DNA of 64,000 nt from Pseudothioclava nitratireducens (GCF_029210495.1 NZ_JARGDK010000001.1:156010-220009), one strand, 5' to 3'. Positions 19,106-27,506 are shown, counted from the first letter of the stretch. Made by a program: numbers and translations. The notes: generated by a model from the letters alone, not told the origin.

Positions 19106-19127
19106 AGGGGCGCCTCGGGGCGCCCCT
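19106..19127 (+). terminator. Hairpin terminator after the OmpA-family gene
   Basis: A perfect 9-bp GC stem (AGGGGCGCC with GGCGCCCCT) and TCGG loop lie 18 bases after the stop. The following sequence (ATGCTATTTGA) is weakly T-rich. Confidence 0.7.
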
Positions 19128-19233
19128 ATGCTATTTGACCTGAGTCATGGCGCTTGACGCAACGATAGCTCACATTCAGGATTGCGCATATTTTGTCGGA
19201 CGCAGGCGCGACCGGCCAGTGGGGAGGACTAAA

Positions 19234-20517
19234 ATGGCTCATATCGTGGTTCTGGGTGCCGGGCTTGGCGGCGCCATCATGGCCTATGAACTGCGTGACA
19301 CCGTTCGCGCAGAAGACAAGATCACCGTCATCACCAAGGACCCGAAATACCATTTCGTGCCCTCTAACCCCTGGATCGCAGTGGGGTGGCGCGACCGCAA
19401 GGATATTACTGTCGATCTCGCGCCCACGATGAAGCGCAAGAATATCGACTTCATCCCGGTGCCTGCGAAGAAGCTCCATGCCGAGACGAACACGGTCGAA
19501 CTCGATGACGGTCGCATGGTCGAATACGATTACATTGTCATCGCCACCGGCCCCGAACTGGCCTTCGATGAGATCGAAGGACTTGGTCCCGAGGCGAACA
19601 CCCATTCGATCTGTCACATCGACCATGCCGAGCAGGCCAAGATCGCCTTCGACCGGTTCTGCGAGAAACCCGGCCCGATCATCGTCGGCGCCGTGCAGGG
19701 CGCATCCTGCTACGGTCCGGCCTACGAGTTCACCTTCATTCTCGACACGGCGCTCCGCCGCGCGAAAATCCGCGATCAGGTGCCGATCACCTTCGTCACC
19801 TCGGAGCCCTATGTCGGGCATCTCGGGCTCGACGGGGTGGGCGACACCAAGGGTCTCTTGGAATCCGCGATGCGCGAGAAGCACATCAAGTGGATGACCT
19901 CTTCGCGGATCAAGAAGGTCGAAGACGGCGTCATGCATGTCGAAGAGATCGCCGATGACGGCTCGGTCAAGGCAACGCATGAAATGCCCTTCGGCTATTC
20001 GATGCTGCTGCCCGCCTTCCGCGGCATCCCGGCTGTGTCGGGGATCGAAGGACTCTCGAACCCGCGCGGTTTCACCATCGTCGACAAGTATCAGCGCAAC
20101 CCGAAGTTCCAGAACGTCTTCGCGGTCGGCGTCTGCGTGGCGATCCCGCCGATGGGGCCGACGCCTGTGCCCTGCGGGGTGCCGAAGACCGGCTTCATGA
20201 TCGAATCGATGGTCACCGCGACCGCGCATAACATCGGCAATCTGGTGCGCGGCAAGGAGCCGGACGAGGTCGGCACCTGGAACGCCGTCTGTCTGGCCGA
20301 TTTCGGGGATCAGGGCATCGCCTTCGTGGCTCAGCCGCAGATCCCGCCGCGCAACGTCAACTGGTCAAGCCAGGGCAAATGGGTCCACTGGGCCAAGGCC
20401 GGGTTCGAGCGCTACTTCCTGCACAAGCTGCGCAAAGGCACCTCCGAGACCTTCTATGAGCGCACCGCGATGAAGATGCTCGGGATCGACAAGCTCAAGG
20501 CCACCCGCAAGGGCTGA
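19234..20517 (+). CDS. sqr: Sulfide:quinone oxidoreductase, type I
   Basis: A membrane-associated flavoprotein that oxidises sulfide to polysulfide/sulfur and passes electrons to the quinone pool. The product is 427 residues, the length of the Rhodobacter capsulatus enzyme as I recall it. It has the FAD-binding GAGLGGAIMAYEL at residues 8-20. The three cysteines known to be essential in that enzyme fall at the same numbers here: C127 (SICHID), C159 (GASCYGPAYE) and C353 (AVCLADFG). The C-terminal amphipathic region (WAKAGFERYFLHKLRKG) probably attaches it to the membrane. The start ATG has a strong GGGGAGGA ribosome site. It is monocistronic with its own terminator. Confidence 0.95.
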   Translation: MAHIVVLGAGLGGAIMAYELRDTVRAEDKITVITKDPKYHFVPSNPWIAVGWRDRKDITVDLAPTMKRKNIDFIPVPAKKLHAETNTVELDDGRMVEYDYIVIATGPELAFDEIEGLGPEANTHSICHIDHAEQAKIAFDRFCEKPGPIIVGAVQGASCYGPAYEFTFILDTALRRAKIRDQVPITFVTSEPYVGHLGLDGVGDTKGLLESAMREKHIKWMTSSRIKKVEDGVMHVEEIADDGSVKATHEMPFGYSMLLPAFRGIPAVSGIEGLSNPRGFTIVDKYQRNPKFQNVFAVGVCVAIPPMGPTPVPCGVPKTGFMIESMVTATAHNIGNLVRGKEPDEVGTWNAVCLADFGDQGIAFVAQPQIPPRNVNWSSQGKWVHWAKAGFERYFLHKLRKGTSETFYERTAMKMLGIDKLKATRKG

Positions 20518-20533
20518 TCCCATGGGCACAGAC

Positions 20534-20559
20534 AAAAGGCGGGCTTTGGCCCGCCTTTT
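20534..20559 (+). terminator. Rho-independent terminator after sqr
   Basis: An 11-bp stem (AAAAGGCGGGC with GCCCGCCTTTT) around TTTG, ending in a T run, 17 bases after the sqr stop. Being A-rich on one side and T-rich on the other, it could also stop transcription from the opposite strand, where the tRNA gene is read. Confidence 0.85.
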
Positions 20560-20640
20560 CGTTTCAACACGCCAATGCGCGAATCCCCAAACCTCTTGGA
20601 TGCGCCCAAAGGCGTGCGCGGGTCCGAAGAGGGGGAAGAG

Positions 20641-20717
20641 TGGTGGCGAGGGGGGGACTTGAACCCCCGACCCCACGATTATGAGTCGTGTGCTCTAACC
20701 AGCTGAGCTACCTAGCC
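20641..20717 (-). tRNA. tRNA with CAT anticodon (probably elongator Met)
   Basis: The minus strand folds into a cloverleaf of 77 bases including an encoded CCA. The D arm contains AGCTCAGCTGGTTAGAGC, the anticodon stem CACGA/TCGTG closes loop CTCATAA, and the T arm is GGGGG-TTCAAGT-CCCCC. Anticodon CAT fits elongator tRNA-Met, although tRNA-Ile2, in which the C is modified to lysidine, has the same gene-level anticodon. The D arm and loop are not those of initiator tRNA. The acceptor stem GGCTAGG/CCTCGCC has a mismatch at the fourth pair (T4 against C69). Confidence 0.9.
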
Positions 20718-20851
20718 ACTGGTGGGGGGAACTAAGCCAGAGCGCGGCAAGCGTCAAGGGTAGAATCGGACAAATTTGGGCACGCCCCCGCAAAACCGTG
20801 ACTGGCCAATTGGGCCGCCGCGCATTAGGCCCGAAGAATGAGGACGCGCAG

Positions 20852-21958
20852 ATGACAGAGCCGCAGAAAACCGAGGCAAAGCCACGGATCGTGCTGATCG
20901 GCGGCGGACATGCCCATGCGCTGGTCCTGCGCACCTTTGCCGAAGCGCCGCTCGACGGGGCCGAGATCACCCTCATCAATCCCGGACCCCGCGCGGCCTA
21001 TTCCGGGATGCTGCCGGGTCATATCGCGGGGCACTACCCGCGCGAAGCCCTTGAGATCGACCTGCGCAAACTCGGAAAGGCGGCAGGCGCGACCCTGATC
21101 GAGGCGCGCGCCACGGGGATTGACCGAGCAGGAGGCCGGGTGCTGCTCGAAGGCGGCGAGAACGTGCCCTATGATTTTGCGGCGCTGGATATCGGGATCA
21201 CCTCGGAGATGCCTGCCCTGCCCGGCTTCGTCGAGCACATCACCCCCGCCAAACCGCTCGATGCTTTTGCCGACCGTTGGGAGCATTTTGTGGGTCATGC
21301 ACCCGCCAATGCGAGCGTGGCAGTGATTGGCGGCGGTGTCGCGGGGGTAGAGCTTGCGCTCGCCTGCGCGCACCGTCTGCCTCAGGCCCGTGTGACGGTC
21401 TACGAGGCACAAGATACCGCCCTGACGGCTTTGGGGCGTGGCGCGCGGGCGCGTATGCTGCGCCATGCCGCGCGGCATGGCGTGACGATCCTCACGGGAA
21501 AACGGCTCAGAGCCGCAGAGGCGGGGAGCCTCCGTTTCGCGGACGACACGACCGCCGCATTCGACTTCGCCATCGGCACAGGGGCGACACGGCCCGCGCC
21601 TTGGCTAACAGAGACAGGGTTGGATCTGCATGAGGGGTTCGTGACCGTGGGGCCGACGCTCCAAAGCTCGGACCCGGCAATCTTTGCCAGCGGTGACATC
21701 GCGCATCTGTCGCATGCGCCACGTCCGAAAGCAGGCGTCTTTGCCGTGCGCGAGGCGCCGGTCCTCGCGCACAACCTGCGCGCGGCAGTCGAAGGCGGCA
21801 CAATGCGCACGTATCACCCGCAGCGCGATTACCTGAAGCTGATCTCGACGGGTGACAAGCGGGCCGTGGCGGATAAATGGGGCCTGCCGCTGGACGGGCG
21901 CTGGCTGTGGCGCATCAAGGATCGGATCGACCGGGGCTTCATGGCCGATCTGCATTGA
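20852..21958 (+). CDS. FAD-dependent pyridine nucleotide-disulfide oxidoreductase, SelD-associated type
   Basis: A 368-residue flavoprotein of the NADH-dehydrogenase-like group. An N-terminal FAD-binding motif (IVLIGGGHAHALVLRTF) is followed by the family-specific AAYSGMLPGHIAGHY, a central NAD(P)-binding GGGVAGVELAL near residue 158, and a C-terminal FAD contact (IFASGDIAH). The HAHA and SGMLPGHIAG signatures match the family often fused to the N-terminus of selenophosphate synthase SelD. Here it stands alone, without a SelD domain or neighbour. The start ATG at 20852 directly precedes the conserved region. The electron acceptor is unknown; a type II NADH:quinone reductase-like role is possible. 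Confidence 0.8.
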   Translation: MTEPQKTEAKPRIVLIGGGHAHALVLRTFAEAPLDGAEITLINPGPRAAYSGMLPGHIAGHYPREALEIDLRKLGKAAGATLIEARATGIDRAGGRVLLEGGENVPYDFAALDIGITSEMPALPGFVEHITPAKPLDAFADRWEHFVGHAPANASVAVIGGGVAGVELALACAHRLPQARVTVYEAQDTALTALGRGARARMLRHAARHGVTILTGKRLRAAEAGSLRFADDTTAAFDFAIGTGATRPAPWLTETGLDLHEGFVTVGPTLQSSDPAIFASGDIAHLSHAPRPKAGVFAVREAPVLAHNLRAAVEGGTMRTYHPQRDYLKLISTGDKRAVADKWGLPLDGRWLWRIKDRIDRGFMADLH

Positions 21959-21988
21959 AAAAGGCGCCCACAGGCGCCTTTGTCGAGG

Positions 21989-22573
21989 TCAGTAGACCGT
22001 CACGGGCGTGCCCACCGGCACCTGATCGAACAATGCGATGACGTGGTCATTGACCATCCGGAGACACCCGTTTGACACCGCATGGCCGATCGAGCTGGGC
22101 GCGGTGGTGCCGTGGATACGGATCGCCGTGTCGCGCCCGTTCTGATAGAGATAAAGTGCGCGGGCGCCGAGCGGGTTCTGCGGACCGCCCGGCATCCCAT
22201 CGGCGTATTTCGCGTATTTCGGATCGCGTTCGATCATCTCGGGCGTAGGCTTCCAGCTCGGCCATTCGACCTTGCGCCCAACCACGGCCTGACCACGGAA
22301 TTTCAGCTCATTCTTGCCGACCGCCACGCCATAGCGCATCGCCTTGCCGGGGGCAGTCACATGATAGAGGAAGAACTTGTCGGAGACGACGATGATCGAG
22401 CCGACGGCGAGGTTTGGCTTCACGCGCACCTCACGGGGGTAGAACTGGTCGGCAATGGGCCATTTCTTCTGCACCGGCTCGGACGATGTCTCGATCTCTT
22501 GCGCGGCCAGAAACGATGGCGCGCCCAGAGCGGGCAGAATGGCAAAACTGGTCAAAAGGGCACGGCGATTCAT
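21989..22573 (-). CDS. L,D-transpeptidase (YkuD/ErfK family)
   Basis: A periplasmic enzyme that forms 3-3 peptidoglycan crosslinks or attaches lipoproteins to the wall. The 194 residues begin with a signal peptide (MNRRALLTSFAILPALGAPS, cleavage near FLAAQ). The YkuD catalytic segment follows, with HGTTAPSSIGHAVSNGCLRM containing the active-site cysteine and upstream histidine. The frame is open 12 codons further upstream, but the ATG that starts the signal peptide is used. It is convergent with the preceding oxidoreductase gene. The following minus-strand gene upstream of it is a small membrane protein. Confidence 0.88.
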   Translation of the reverse strand: MNRRALLTSFAILPALGAPSFLAAQEIETSSEPVQKKWPIADQFYPREVRVKPNLAVGSIIVVSDKFFLYHVTAPGKAMRYGVAVGKNELKFRGQAVVGRKVEWPSWKPTPEMIERDPKYAKYADGMPGGPQNPLGARALYLYQNGRDTAIRIHGTTAPSSIGHAVSNGCLRMVNDHVIALFDQVPVGTPVTVY

Positions 22574-22675
22574 CGGTTTCTCCGGATTGCGTAAGGGGCA
22601 AACTACCAAAACCCCTATGAACGAACAACCAAAGACCGACCAAACGGTTCCCGTGCCCTTTTGGGCCTCGCGGCC

Positions 22676-22879
22676 TTATTCGAAGGCGCAGCCCGATTTC
22701 ACGCCGAACTTGGCGAAAATCTTGGCGGCCGGGCAAAAGCCGGTAAAGGCCGATTGCAGCAGGTTGGCGCCGATGAACACGGTGAACCAGAAGAAGTTCG
22801 GGTGAACGAACTGGGTGAGGATCACGCTGAGCAGAACCATAGCGCCGGCAAAAGCGAACATAACGCGGTCGAGGGACAT
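22676..22879 (-). CDS. Small YgaP-like membrane protein (DUF2892)
   Basis: 67 residues, with two hydrophobic helices (about 8-25 and 30-47) joined by the short loop QFVHPNFFW, and a C-terminal cysteine-containing end (GFCPAAKIFAKFGVKSGCAF). The FxGxCPxxxxLxxxG-like pattern is typical of the DUF2892 domain that forms the membrane part of rhodanese YgaP. Here no rhodanese domain is attached. It is divergent from the copper-exporting ATPase. Such small proteins often accompany sulfide or metal-stress genes. Start ATG at 22879 follows an AG-rich stretch (GGGAGTCTCTC is on the opposite strand, so ribosome-site strength is moderate). Confidence 0.75.
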   Translation of the reverse strand: MSLDRVMFAFAGAMVLLSVILTQFVHPNFFWFTVFIGANLLQSAFTGFCPAAKIFAKFGVKSGCAFE

Positions 22880-22922
22880 GAGAGACTCCGATCTGGGAAG
22901 GTTGACTTGCGCCCGAAGTAGC

Positions 22923-22945
22923 ACTTGTACAGGTTAAATTCAAGT
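22923..22945. promoter_or_regulatory. Inverted repeat in the divergent intergenic region before copA
   Basis: ACTTG, 13 bases, then CAAGT forms a dyad between the DUF2892 gene and the copper ATPase. The spacer is A/T-rich (TACAGGTTAAATT). It could be an operator for a metal-responsive regulator of the MerR or ArsR type, but the half-sites are short and no regulator gene is adjacent. Confidence 0.3.
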
Positions 22946-23015
22946 TCTCGAATATGACACATCCGCCTTGACCCCCTTGCCTCAACGCTCCAAGTGACCT
23001 GTGAAAGGAAGCGCC

Positions 23016-25451
23016 ATGGCCAGCACAGTTTTCATTGTCGACGGAATGCATTGTGGGGCTTGCACAGGGCGGGTGGAGCGCGCTCTGGCCGCAGAGCCCG
23101 GCGTCACCGAGGCAAGTGCCAATCTGATGGCACGCTCGGCCCGCGTCGATTACGAGGCACCCGCCACGCCTGCGCGGCTGTTGGAGGCGCTGGACCGCGC
23201 GGGCTACCCTGCGGCGACGGCAGACACCACGCTCGATATAGAGGGAATGACCTGCGCCAGTTGCGCCGGTCGGGTCGAGCGCGCGCTCACCAGCCATGGC
23301 GGCACCGTTGCGGCGAACGTGAACCTTGCGACACATACGGCGCGCGTGACCTATATTCAGGGCGCGGTTGCCCCCTCGGAACTTGCGCGGATCGTGACCG
23401 AGGCGGGCTATCCCACCCGCGTCAAGACCGAGACCGAGGCCCCCGCCCCCGTTAGCGACCGGCAGGCCCGTGAAGCCGCTGCCCTGCGACGCAACGTGAT
23501 CATCGCCTCGGTGCTGACATTGCCGGTTTTCGTGCTGGCGATGGGCGCGCATATGATCCCCGGCTTTCACATGGCGATCATGCACAGCATCGGCGAGCGC
23601 GCGAGCTGGGTCATTCAGCTTGTTTTGACCGCCCTCGTGCTGGCTTTTCCCGGTCGCGTTTTCCTCCGGCTCGGTATCCCGGCGCTCTTGCGCGGCGCGC
23701 CCGAGATGAACTCTCTGGTGGCCCTCGGTTCACTGGCCGCCTTCGGCTACTCGACGGTGGTGACGCTCGCACCGGGGCTGCTCCCCGAAAGCGCGCGGGA
23801 GGTCTATTTCGAGGCGGCGGCGGTGATCGTGACGCTGATCCTCGTCGGGCGCTGGATGGAGGCGCGCGCCAAGGGCCGTGCCAGCGAAGCGATCTCGCGT
23901 CTGGTTGAACTCCGCCCTGCAACCGCGCGCGTCGAACGTGACAGCGGCGTGATCGAACTGCCCGTGGCGGAACTGGCGGCGGGCGATATCGTGCAACTTG
24001 CCCCCGGTGAGCGGGTCGCGGTCGATGGTGTGGTCACGGACGGGCATGGCTGGATCGACGAGTCGATGCTCACCGGAGAGCCGGTGCCTGTTGAAAAGAC
24101 CCCCGGCACCGAGGTGACAGGCGGGACCGTGAACGGGTCCTCGGCCCTCAGCTACCGGGTGACCGCGACCGGGTCCGAGACCGTGCTCTCGCGCATCATC
24201 GCCATGGTCGAGGCCGCGCAGGGCGGCAAACTCCCGGTGCAGGCGCTGGTGGACAAGGTCACGCGGGTCTTCGTACCCGTGGTGATGGCGCTCTCGGTGC
24301 TGACCTTCGCGGTCTGGATGCTCGCGGGTCAGGGCCTGACCCATGCGCTGGTCGCGGCCATTTCGGTGATGATCATCGCCTGCCCCTGCGCGATGGGTCT
24401 TGCAACGCCGGTCTCTATCCTCGTCGGCACCGGGCGCGGTGCCGAGCTGGGTCTGCTGTTCCGTCGCGGCGATGCGTTGCAGCGGCTGGCCGAGATCGAG
24501 ACCGTCGCCTTCGACAAGACCGGCACCCTGACCGAGGGCCGCCCGACGCTCACCGATCTTCTCCCCGCGGATCCCGCCATCTCCGCCGATGACGTGCTGC
24601 GGCTTGCCGCCGGGGCCGAGGCGCGCTCCGAGCACCCGCTGGCCCGCGCCATTCTTGCAGCCGCCGAAAGCCGTGGCCTGACGCCCGCCGAGGCCCGCCG
24701 CGTCAAGGCCCTGCCCGGTCGCGGCCTGAGCGCCCAGACCGAGGGCCGCGCGCTCCTGATCGGCAATACCCGCGCCATGGACGAGGCCGGCGTGGACCTC
24801 ACCCGGCTTGCTGCGGCGGCCGAGAGCTTGTCGCAAGAGGGCAAGACCCCGATCTGGATCGCACTGGATGGAACGCTCGCGGCGCTGATGGCGGTGTCGG
24901 ACCCGCTCAAACGCCACGCCGAGGATGCTGTGGCAGCACTGCGATATGACGGTGTCGAGGTCGCCCTGATCTCGGGCGACACGCGCGCCACCGCGCAGGC
25001 CGTGGGCCGCAACCTCGGGATCTTGCGGGTGATCTCGGATGTGCTCCCCGAGGGCAAGGTCGAAGCCGTCGAAACGCTGCGCGAACGCGGGCCGCTCGCC
25101 TTCGTGGGTGACGGGATCAACGATGCGCCCGCGCTGGCCGCCGCCGATGTGGGCATCGCCATCGGGACCGGCACGGATGTTGCCATCGAGGCGGCCGAGG
25201 TCGTCATCATGGGCGGCGACCCGCAAGGGGCCGCGCGCGCCTATGCGCTTTCGCGGGCGGTGATGCGCAACATAAAACAGAACCTGTTCTGGGCCTTTGC
25301 CTATAATGCGGCGCTGATCCCGGTGGCGATGGGGGTGCTGGTGCCCTTCGGCGGCCCCGGCCTCTCTCCGATGCTGGCCGCCGGGGCGATGGCCTTCTCT
25401 TCGGTCTTCGTGGTGACCAACGCGCTGCGCCTGCGCCGCGCCGGCGCCTAG
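23016..25451 (+). CDS. copA: Copper-exporting P1B-type ATPase (CopA-like)
   Basis: An 811-residue P-type ATPase that exports Cu(I) from the cytosol. Two N-terminal heavy-metal-associated domains carry GMHCGAC (about residue 10) and GMTCASC (about residue 75). They are followed by the transmembrane bundle with the metal-site motif ACPCAMGLATP, the phosphorylation motif DKTGTLTEG, the HP motif (SEHPLARAI) and GDGINDAPAL. This is the detoxifying CopA pattern; the paralogue CcoI at 45-46 kb instead serves oxidase assembly. The ATG at 23016 has AAAGGAA six bases upstream. It is divergent from a DUF2892 gene, with a possible operator between them. Confidence 0.93.
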   Translation: MASTVFIVDGMHCGACTGRVERALAAEPGVTEASANLMARSARVDYEAPATPARLLEALDRAGYPAATADTTLDIEGMTCASCAGRVERALTSHGGTVAANVNLATHTARVTYIQGAVAPSELARIVTEAGYPTRVKTETEAPAPVSDRQAREAAALRRNVIIASVLTLPVFVLAMGAHMIPGFHMAIMHSIGERASWVIQLVLTALVLAFPGRVFLRLGIPALLRGAPEMNSLVALGSLAAFGYSTVVTLAPGLLPESAREVYFEAAAVIVTLILVGRWMEARAKGRASEAISRLVELRPATARVERDSGVIELPVAELAAGDIVQLAPGERVAVDGVVTDGHGWIDESMLTGEPVPVEKTPGTEVTGGTVNGSSALSYRVTATGSETVLSRIIAMVEAAQGGKLPVQALVDKVTRVFVPVVMALSVLTFAVWMLAGQGLTHALVAAISVMIIACPCAMGLATPVSILVGTGRGAELGLLFRRGDALQRLAEIETVAFDKTGTLTEGRPTLTDLLPADPAISADDVLRLAAGAEARSEHPLARAILAAAESRGLTPAEARRVKALPGRGLSAQTEGRALLIGNTRAMDEAGVDLTRLAAAAESLSQEGKTPIWIALDGTLAALMAVSDPLKRHAEDAVAALRYDGVEVALISGDTRATAQAVGRNLGILRVISDVLPEGKVEAVETLRERGPLAFVGDGINDAPALAAADVGIAIGTGTDVAIEAAEVVIMGGDPQGAARAYALSRAVMRNIKQNLFWAFAYNAALIPVAMGVLVPFGGPGLSPMLAAGAMAFSSVFVVTNALRLRRAGA

Positions 25452-25536
25452 GCAAAACCTCGCCGAGGACAAACGCCGCGCTTTCCTCACCCCCGGTCAC
25501 GCGCGTAAATGACACCGTATCTTGCCGGAGAGTGCC

Positions 25537-26013
25537 ATGGGCCTGACGCGTCGTCTTTTTTGTCTTTCTCTGCTGGGGACTGCCGCCTGCGGGCGCAGTG
25601 GCCGCAGTTCGACCAAGGCCCCGGCGATGTCACACGACACCCTGCCTCTGCATGCCAATGAGACCCTCGAACTGCGGGGTCTGATCAACCGCTATGCCGA
25701 CCATTACGAGGTTCCGCGCACGCTCGTCCACCGGGTGATCCAACGTGAGAGCGGCTACCGCCCCGGCGCGCGCAACGGCCCCTATTACGGCCTGATGCAA
25801 ATCCTGCCGCAAACCGCGCGCGGCATGGGCTTCAAGGGCGAGAACAGCGATCTGCTCGATGCCGAGACCAATCTCAAATATGCCGTCAAATACCTGCGCG
25901 GCGCGTGGATGTGCGCCGATGGCTCCGAGACCGAAGCGGTGAAATGGTATGCGAGCGGCTATTACTACGAGGCCAAGCGGCGGGGCATCCTCAAGGAAAC
26001 CGGCCTGCGCTGA
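25537..26013 (+). CDS. Lytic transglycosylase lipoprotein (SLT domain)
   Basis: 158 residues. The N-terminus is a lipoprotein signal (LSLLGTAAC lipobox, cysteine at about residue 18), so the protein is probably outer-membrane anchored. The SLT domain shows the catalytic glutamate in RESGYRPGARNGPYYGLMQI, then the typical Q-T-A-R-G-M segment and LKYAVKYLRG. It should cleave peptidoglycan glycan strands to form 1,6-anhydromuramic ends. The domain is small, of the single-domain MltC/EmtA-like class. The ATG is used because the lipobox lies at the right distance. Downstream is an inverted repeat pair rather than a conventional terminator. Confidence 0.87.
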   Translation: MGLTRRLFCLSLLGTAACGRSGRSSTKAPAMSHDTLPLHANETLELRGLINRYADHYEVPRTLVHRVIQRESGYRPGARNGPYYGLMQILPQTARGMGFKGENSDLLDAETNLKYAVKYLRGAWMCADGSETEAVKWYASGYYYEAKRRGILKETGLR

Positions 26014-26045
26014 ATGCCTCCACCCGCGTCTGGCCAGCGCCGGAC

Positions 26046-26119
26046 GCTCCGCGGGGGATATTTTGAGCAGACTGAGAGAGGCCCCGTGTCAGTCTGCCAT
26101 AAATATCCCCGCCGGAGGC
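26046..26119. repeat. Head-to-head pair of intergenic repeats, long hairpin
   Basis: Left arm 26046-26075 (GCTCCGCGGGGGATATTTT then GAGCAGACTGA). Right arm 26089-26119 (TCAGTCTGCCATAAATAT then CCCCGCCGGAGGC). They are near-perfect reverse complements separated by a 13-base spacer. The pair fills the gap between the convergent transglycosylase and esterase genes and may act as a bidirectional terminator or mRNA 3' stabiliser. The same arms recur at 32687-32755. Confidence 0.8.
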
Positions 26120-26140
26120 AAATACCGCCAGCGTGACGCG

Positions 26141-26839
26141 TCACGGCGTGCCTGCACGCTCCAACAAGGTCAGAACAGTTGGGCCCAACGCCTCGACGAT
26201 CAGCGTCACCCCCTCCGCCGAGGGGTGGATCGCATCGTCTTGCATATAGTCGCGCGCGGTGCGCTCCCTGAGCGGCAGGTCCATGATCGGTCCGAGGAAG
26301 TTCGGCACCAGCAATGTATGGTATTGGGCTGACAGCTCGGGCCAGATCGCGTCGAAGCTTTGCTGATAGCTGGGGCCATAGTTGCCCGGCGCGGGCAGAC
26401 CGACAAGCAGCGCGGGCAGGCCTTGGGCGGCAAGGTCTTCGAGGATCGCCGAAAGGTTCGCGCGCGCCTCCTCGGGCGGCAACCCGCGCAAGAGGTCGTT
26501 CCCTCCCAACGCCACTATCACCGCATCCACCTCTGGCGTAAGCGACCAGCCCAGTCGCGCACGCCCGCCCGCGGTCGTATCCCCCGAGACACCTGCATTG
26601 ATGATCGTCACATCGGCGCCATTCGCGCGCAGCCATGCTTCGAGTTGCGGCACCAGCCCCTCGTCAGGGGCCAGCCCGTAGCCTTGGGTCAGGCTGTCAC
26701 CCAACGCCAACAGATGCAGCGGCTCGGCCGAAGCCGGCGCGACAAAGGGAACCAGCAGAAAAATACTTGCGGACAACAGGTTGCGAAGGGCGCGGATTGG
26801 CCCATATGCCAAGGAACGGACGAAAAAGCAGGCAGGCAT
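26141..26839 (-). CDS. tesA: Arylesterase/acyl-CoA thioesterase I, SGNH hydrolase (TesA-like)
   Basis: A periplasmic SGNH hydrolase of up to 232 residues. Block I is LALGDSLTQGYGL with the nucleophilic serine, the oxyanion residues lie in ALGGNDLLRG, and block V is DDAIHPSAEG with the Asp and His of the triad. A signal peptide ending at APASAEP precedes the domain. The ATG used overlaps the divergent ybbA start codon, leaving no room for separate promoters. In-frame TTG codons at about residues 10 and 22 would give a more ordinary signal peptide and are plausible alternatives. Divergence from ybbA-ybbP is the E. coli tesA arrangement. Confidence 0.85.
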   Translation of the reverse strand: MPACFFVRSLAYGPIRALRNLLSASIFLLVPFVAPASAEPLHLLALGDSLTQGYGLAPDEGLVPQLEAWLRANGADVTIINAGVSGDTTAGGRARLGWSLTPEVDAVIVALGGNDLLRGLPPEEARANLSAILEDLAAQGLPALLVGLPAPGNYGPSYQQSFDAIWPELSAQYHTLLVPNFLGPIMDLPLRERTARDYMQDDAIHPSAEGVTLIVEALGPTVLTLLERAGTP

Positions 26840-27506
26840 GGCGGATACGGTTCTCTCTTTGACAGATGCGCGGCTCACTTTGGACGGCAATGCCGGCCCG
26901 GTCGAGATATTGCGTGGAATCTCACTGACAGTTGAGCGCGGCGAGAGTGTCGGGCTGACCGGACCGTCGGGGTCGGGCAAGTCGTCCTTGCTGATGCTGA
27001 TGGGTGGGCTGGAACGCGCCACCGGCGGCACGATCACCGCGTTGGGGCATGATCTCTCCTCGATGTCCGAAGATGATCTGGCGCGGTTTCGACGGGGCAA
27101 TATGGGGATCGTGTTCCAATCCTTCCATCTTGTGCCGACAATGACCGCGCTTGAAAACGTGGCCCTTCCGCTGGAAATCGCGGGCGTGGCGGATGCGTTC
27201 GGGCGCGCGGAGGCGGAGCTGGCGGCGGTGGGTCTCGGCCATCGCGGACACCATTATCCCTCTGAAATGTCCGGAGGCGAACAACAGCGCGTCGCGCTCG
27301 CCCGCGCGCTCGCGCCGCGCCCGGCGATCCTTCTGGCCGATGAGCCGACGGGCAATCTTGATGCCAGGAACGGGGCGGCGATCATGGAGCTTCTGTTCGG
27401 TTTGCAGGCCGATTACGGTGCGACGCTCATCCTCGTCACCCATGCGCCCGAACTGGCCGAACGTTGTTCGCGCGTTGTGCAACTTCTGGATGGGGCGCTG
27501 GCATGA
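26838..27506 (+). CDS. ybbA: ABC transporter ATPase, YbbA type
   Basis: A 222-residue ATPase of the LolD/MacB class with Walker A (GPSGSGKSS), signature ([14 protein letters not shown]) and Walker B ([12 protein letters not shown]). It overlaps the following large permease by four bases (ATGA), so the two form one transporter. The divergent tesA-like gene mirrors the E. coli tesA/ybbA-ybbP cluster. The function is not firmly known; exporters or mechanotransmitters of this class act on lipids, lipoproteins or toxic compounds. The ATG at 26838 is preferred over an upstream in-frame ATG because of its position directly before the conserved N-terminus. Confidence 0.88.
   Translation: MADTVLSLTDARLTLDGNAGPVEILRGISLTVERGESVGLTGPSGSGKSSLLMLMGGLERATGGTITALGHDLSSMSEDDLARFRRGNMGIVFQSFHLVPTMTALENVALPLEIAGVADAFGRAEAELAAVGLGHRGHHYPSEMSGGEQQRVALARALAPRPAILLADEPTGNLDARNGAAIMELLFGLQADYGATLILVTHAPELAERCSRVVQLLDGALA

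Noticed and set aside
23730-25490. Long frame antisense to the copper ATPase gene
   Set aside because: Arg/His/Gly-rich shadow of a highly conserved P-type ATPase gene.
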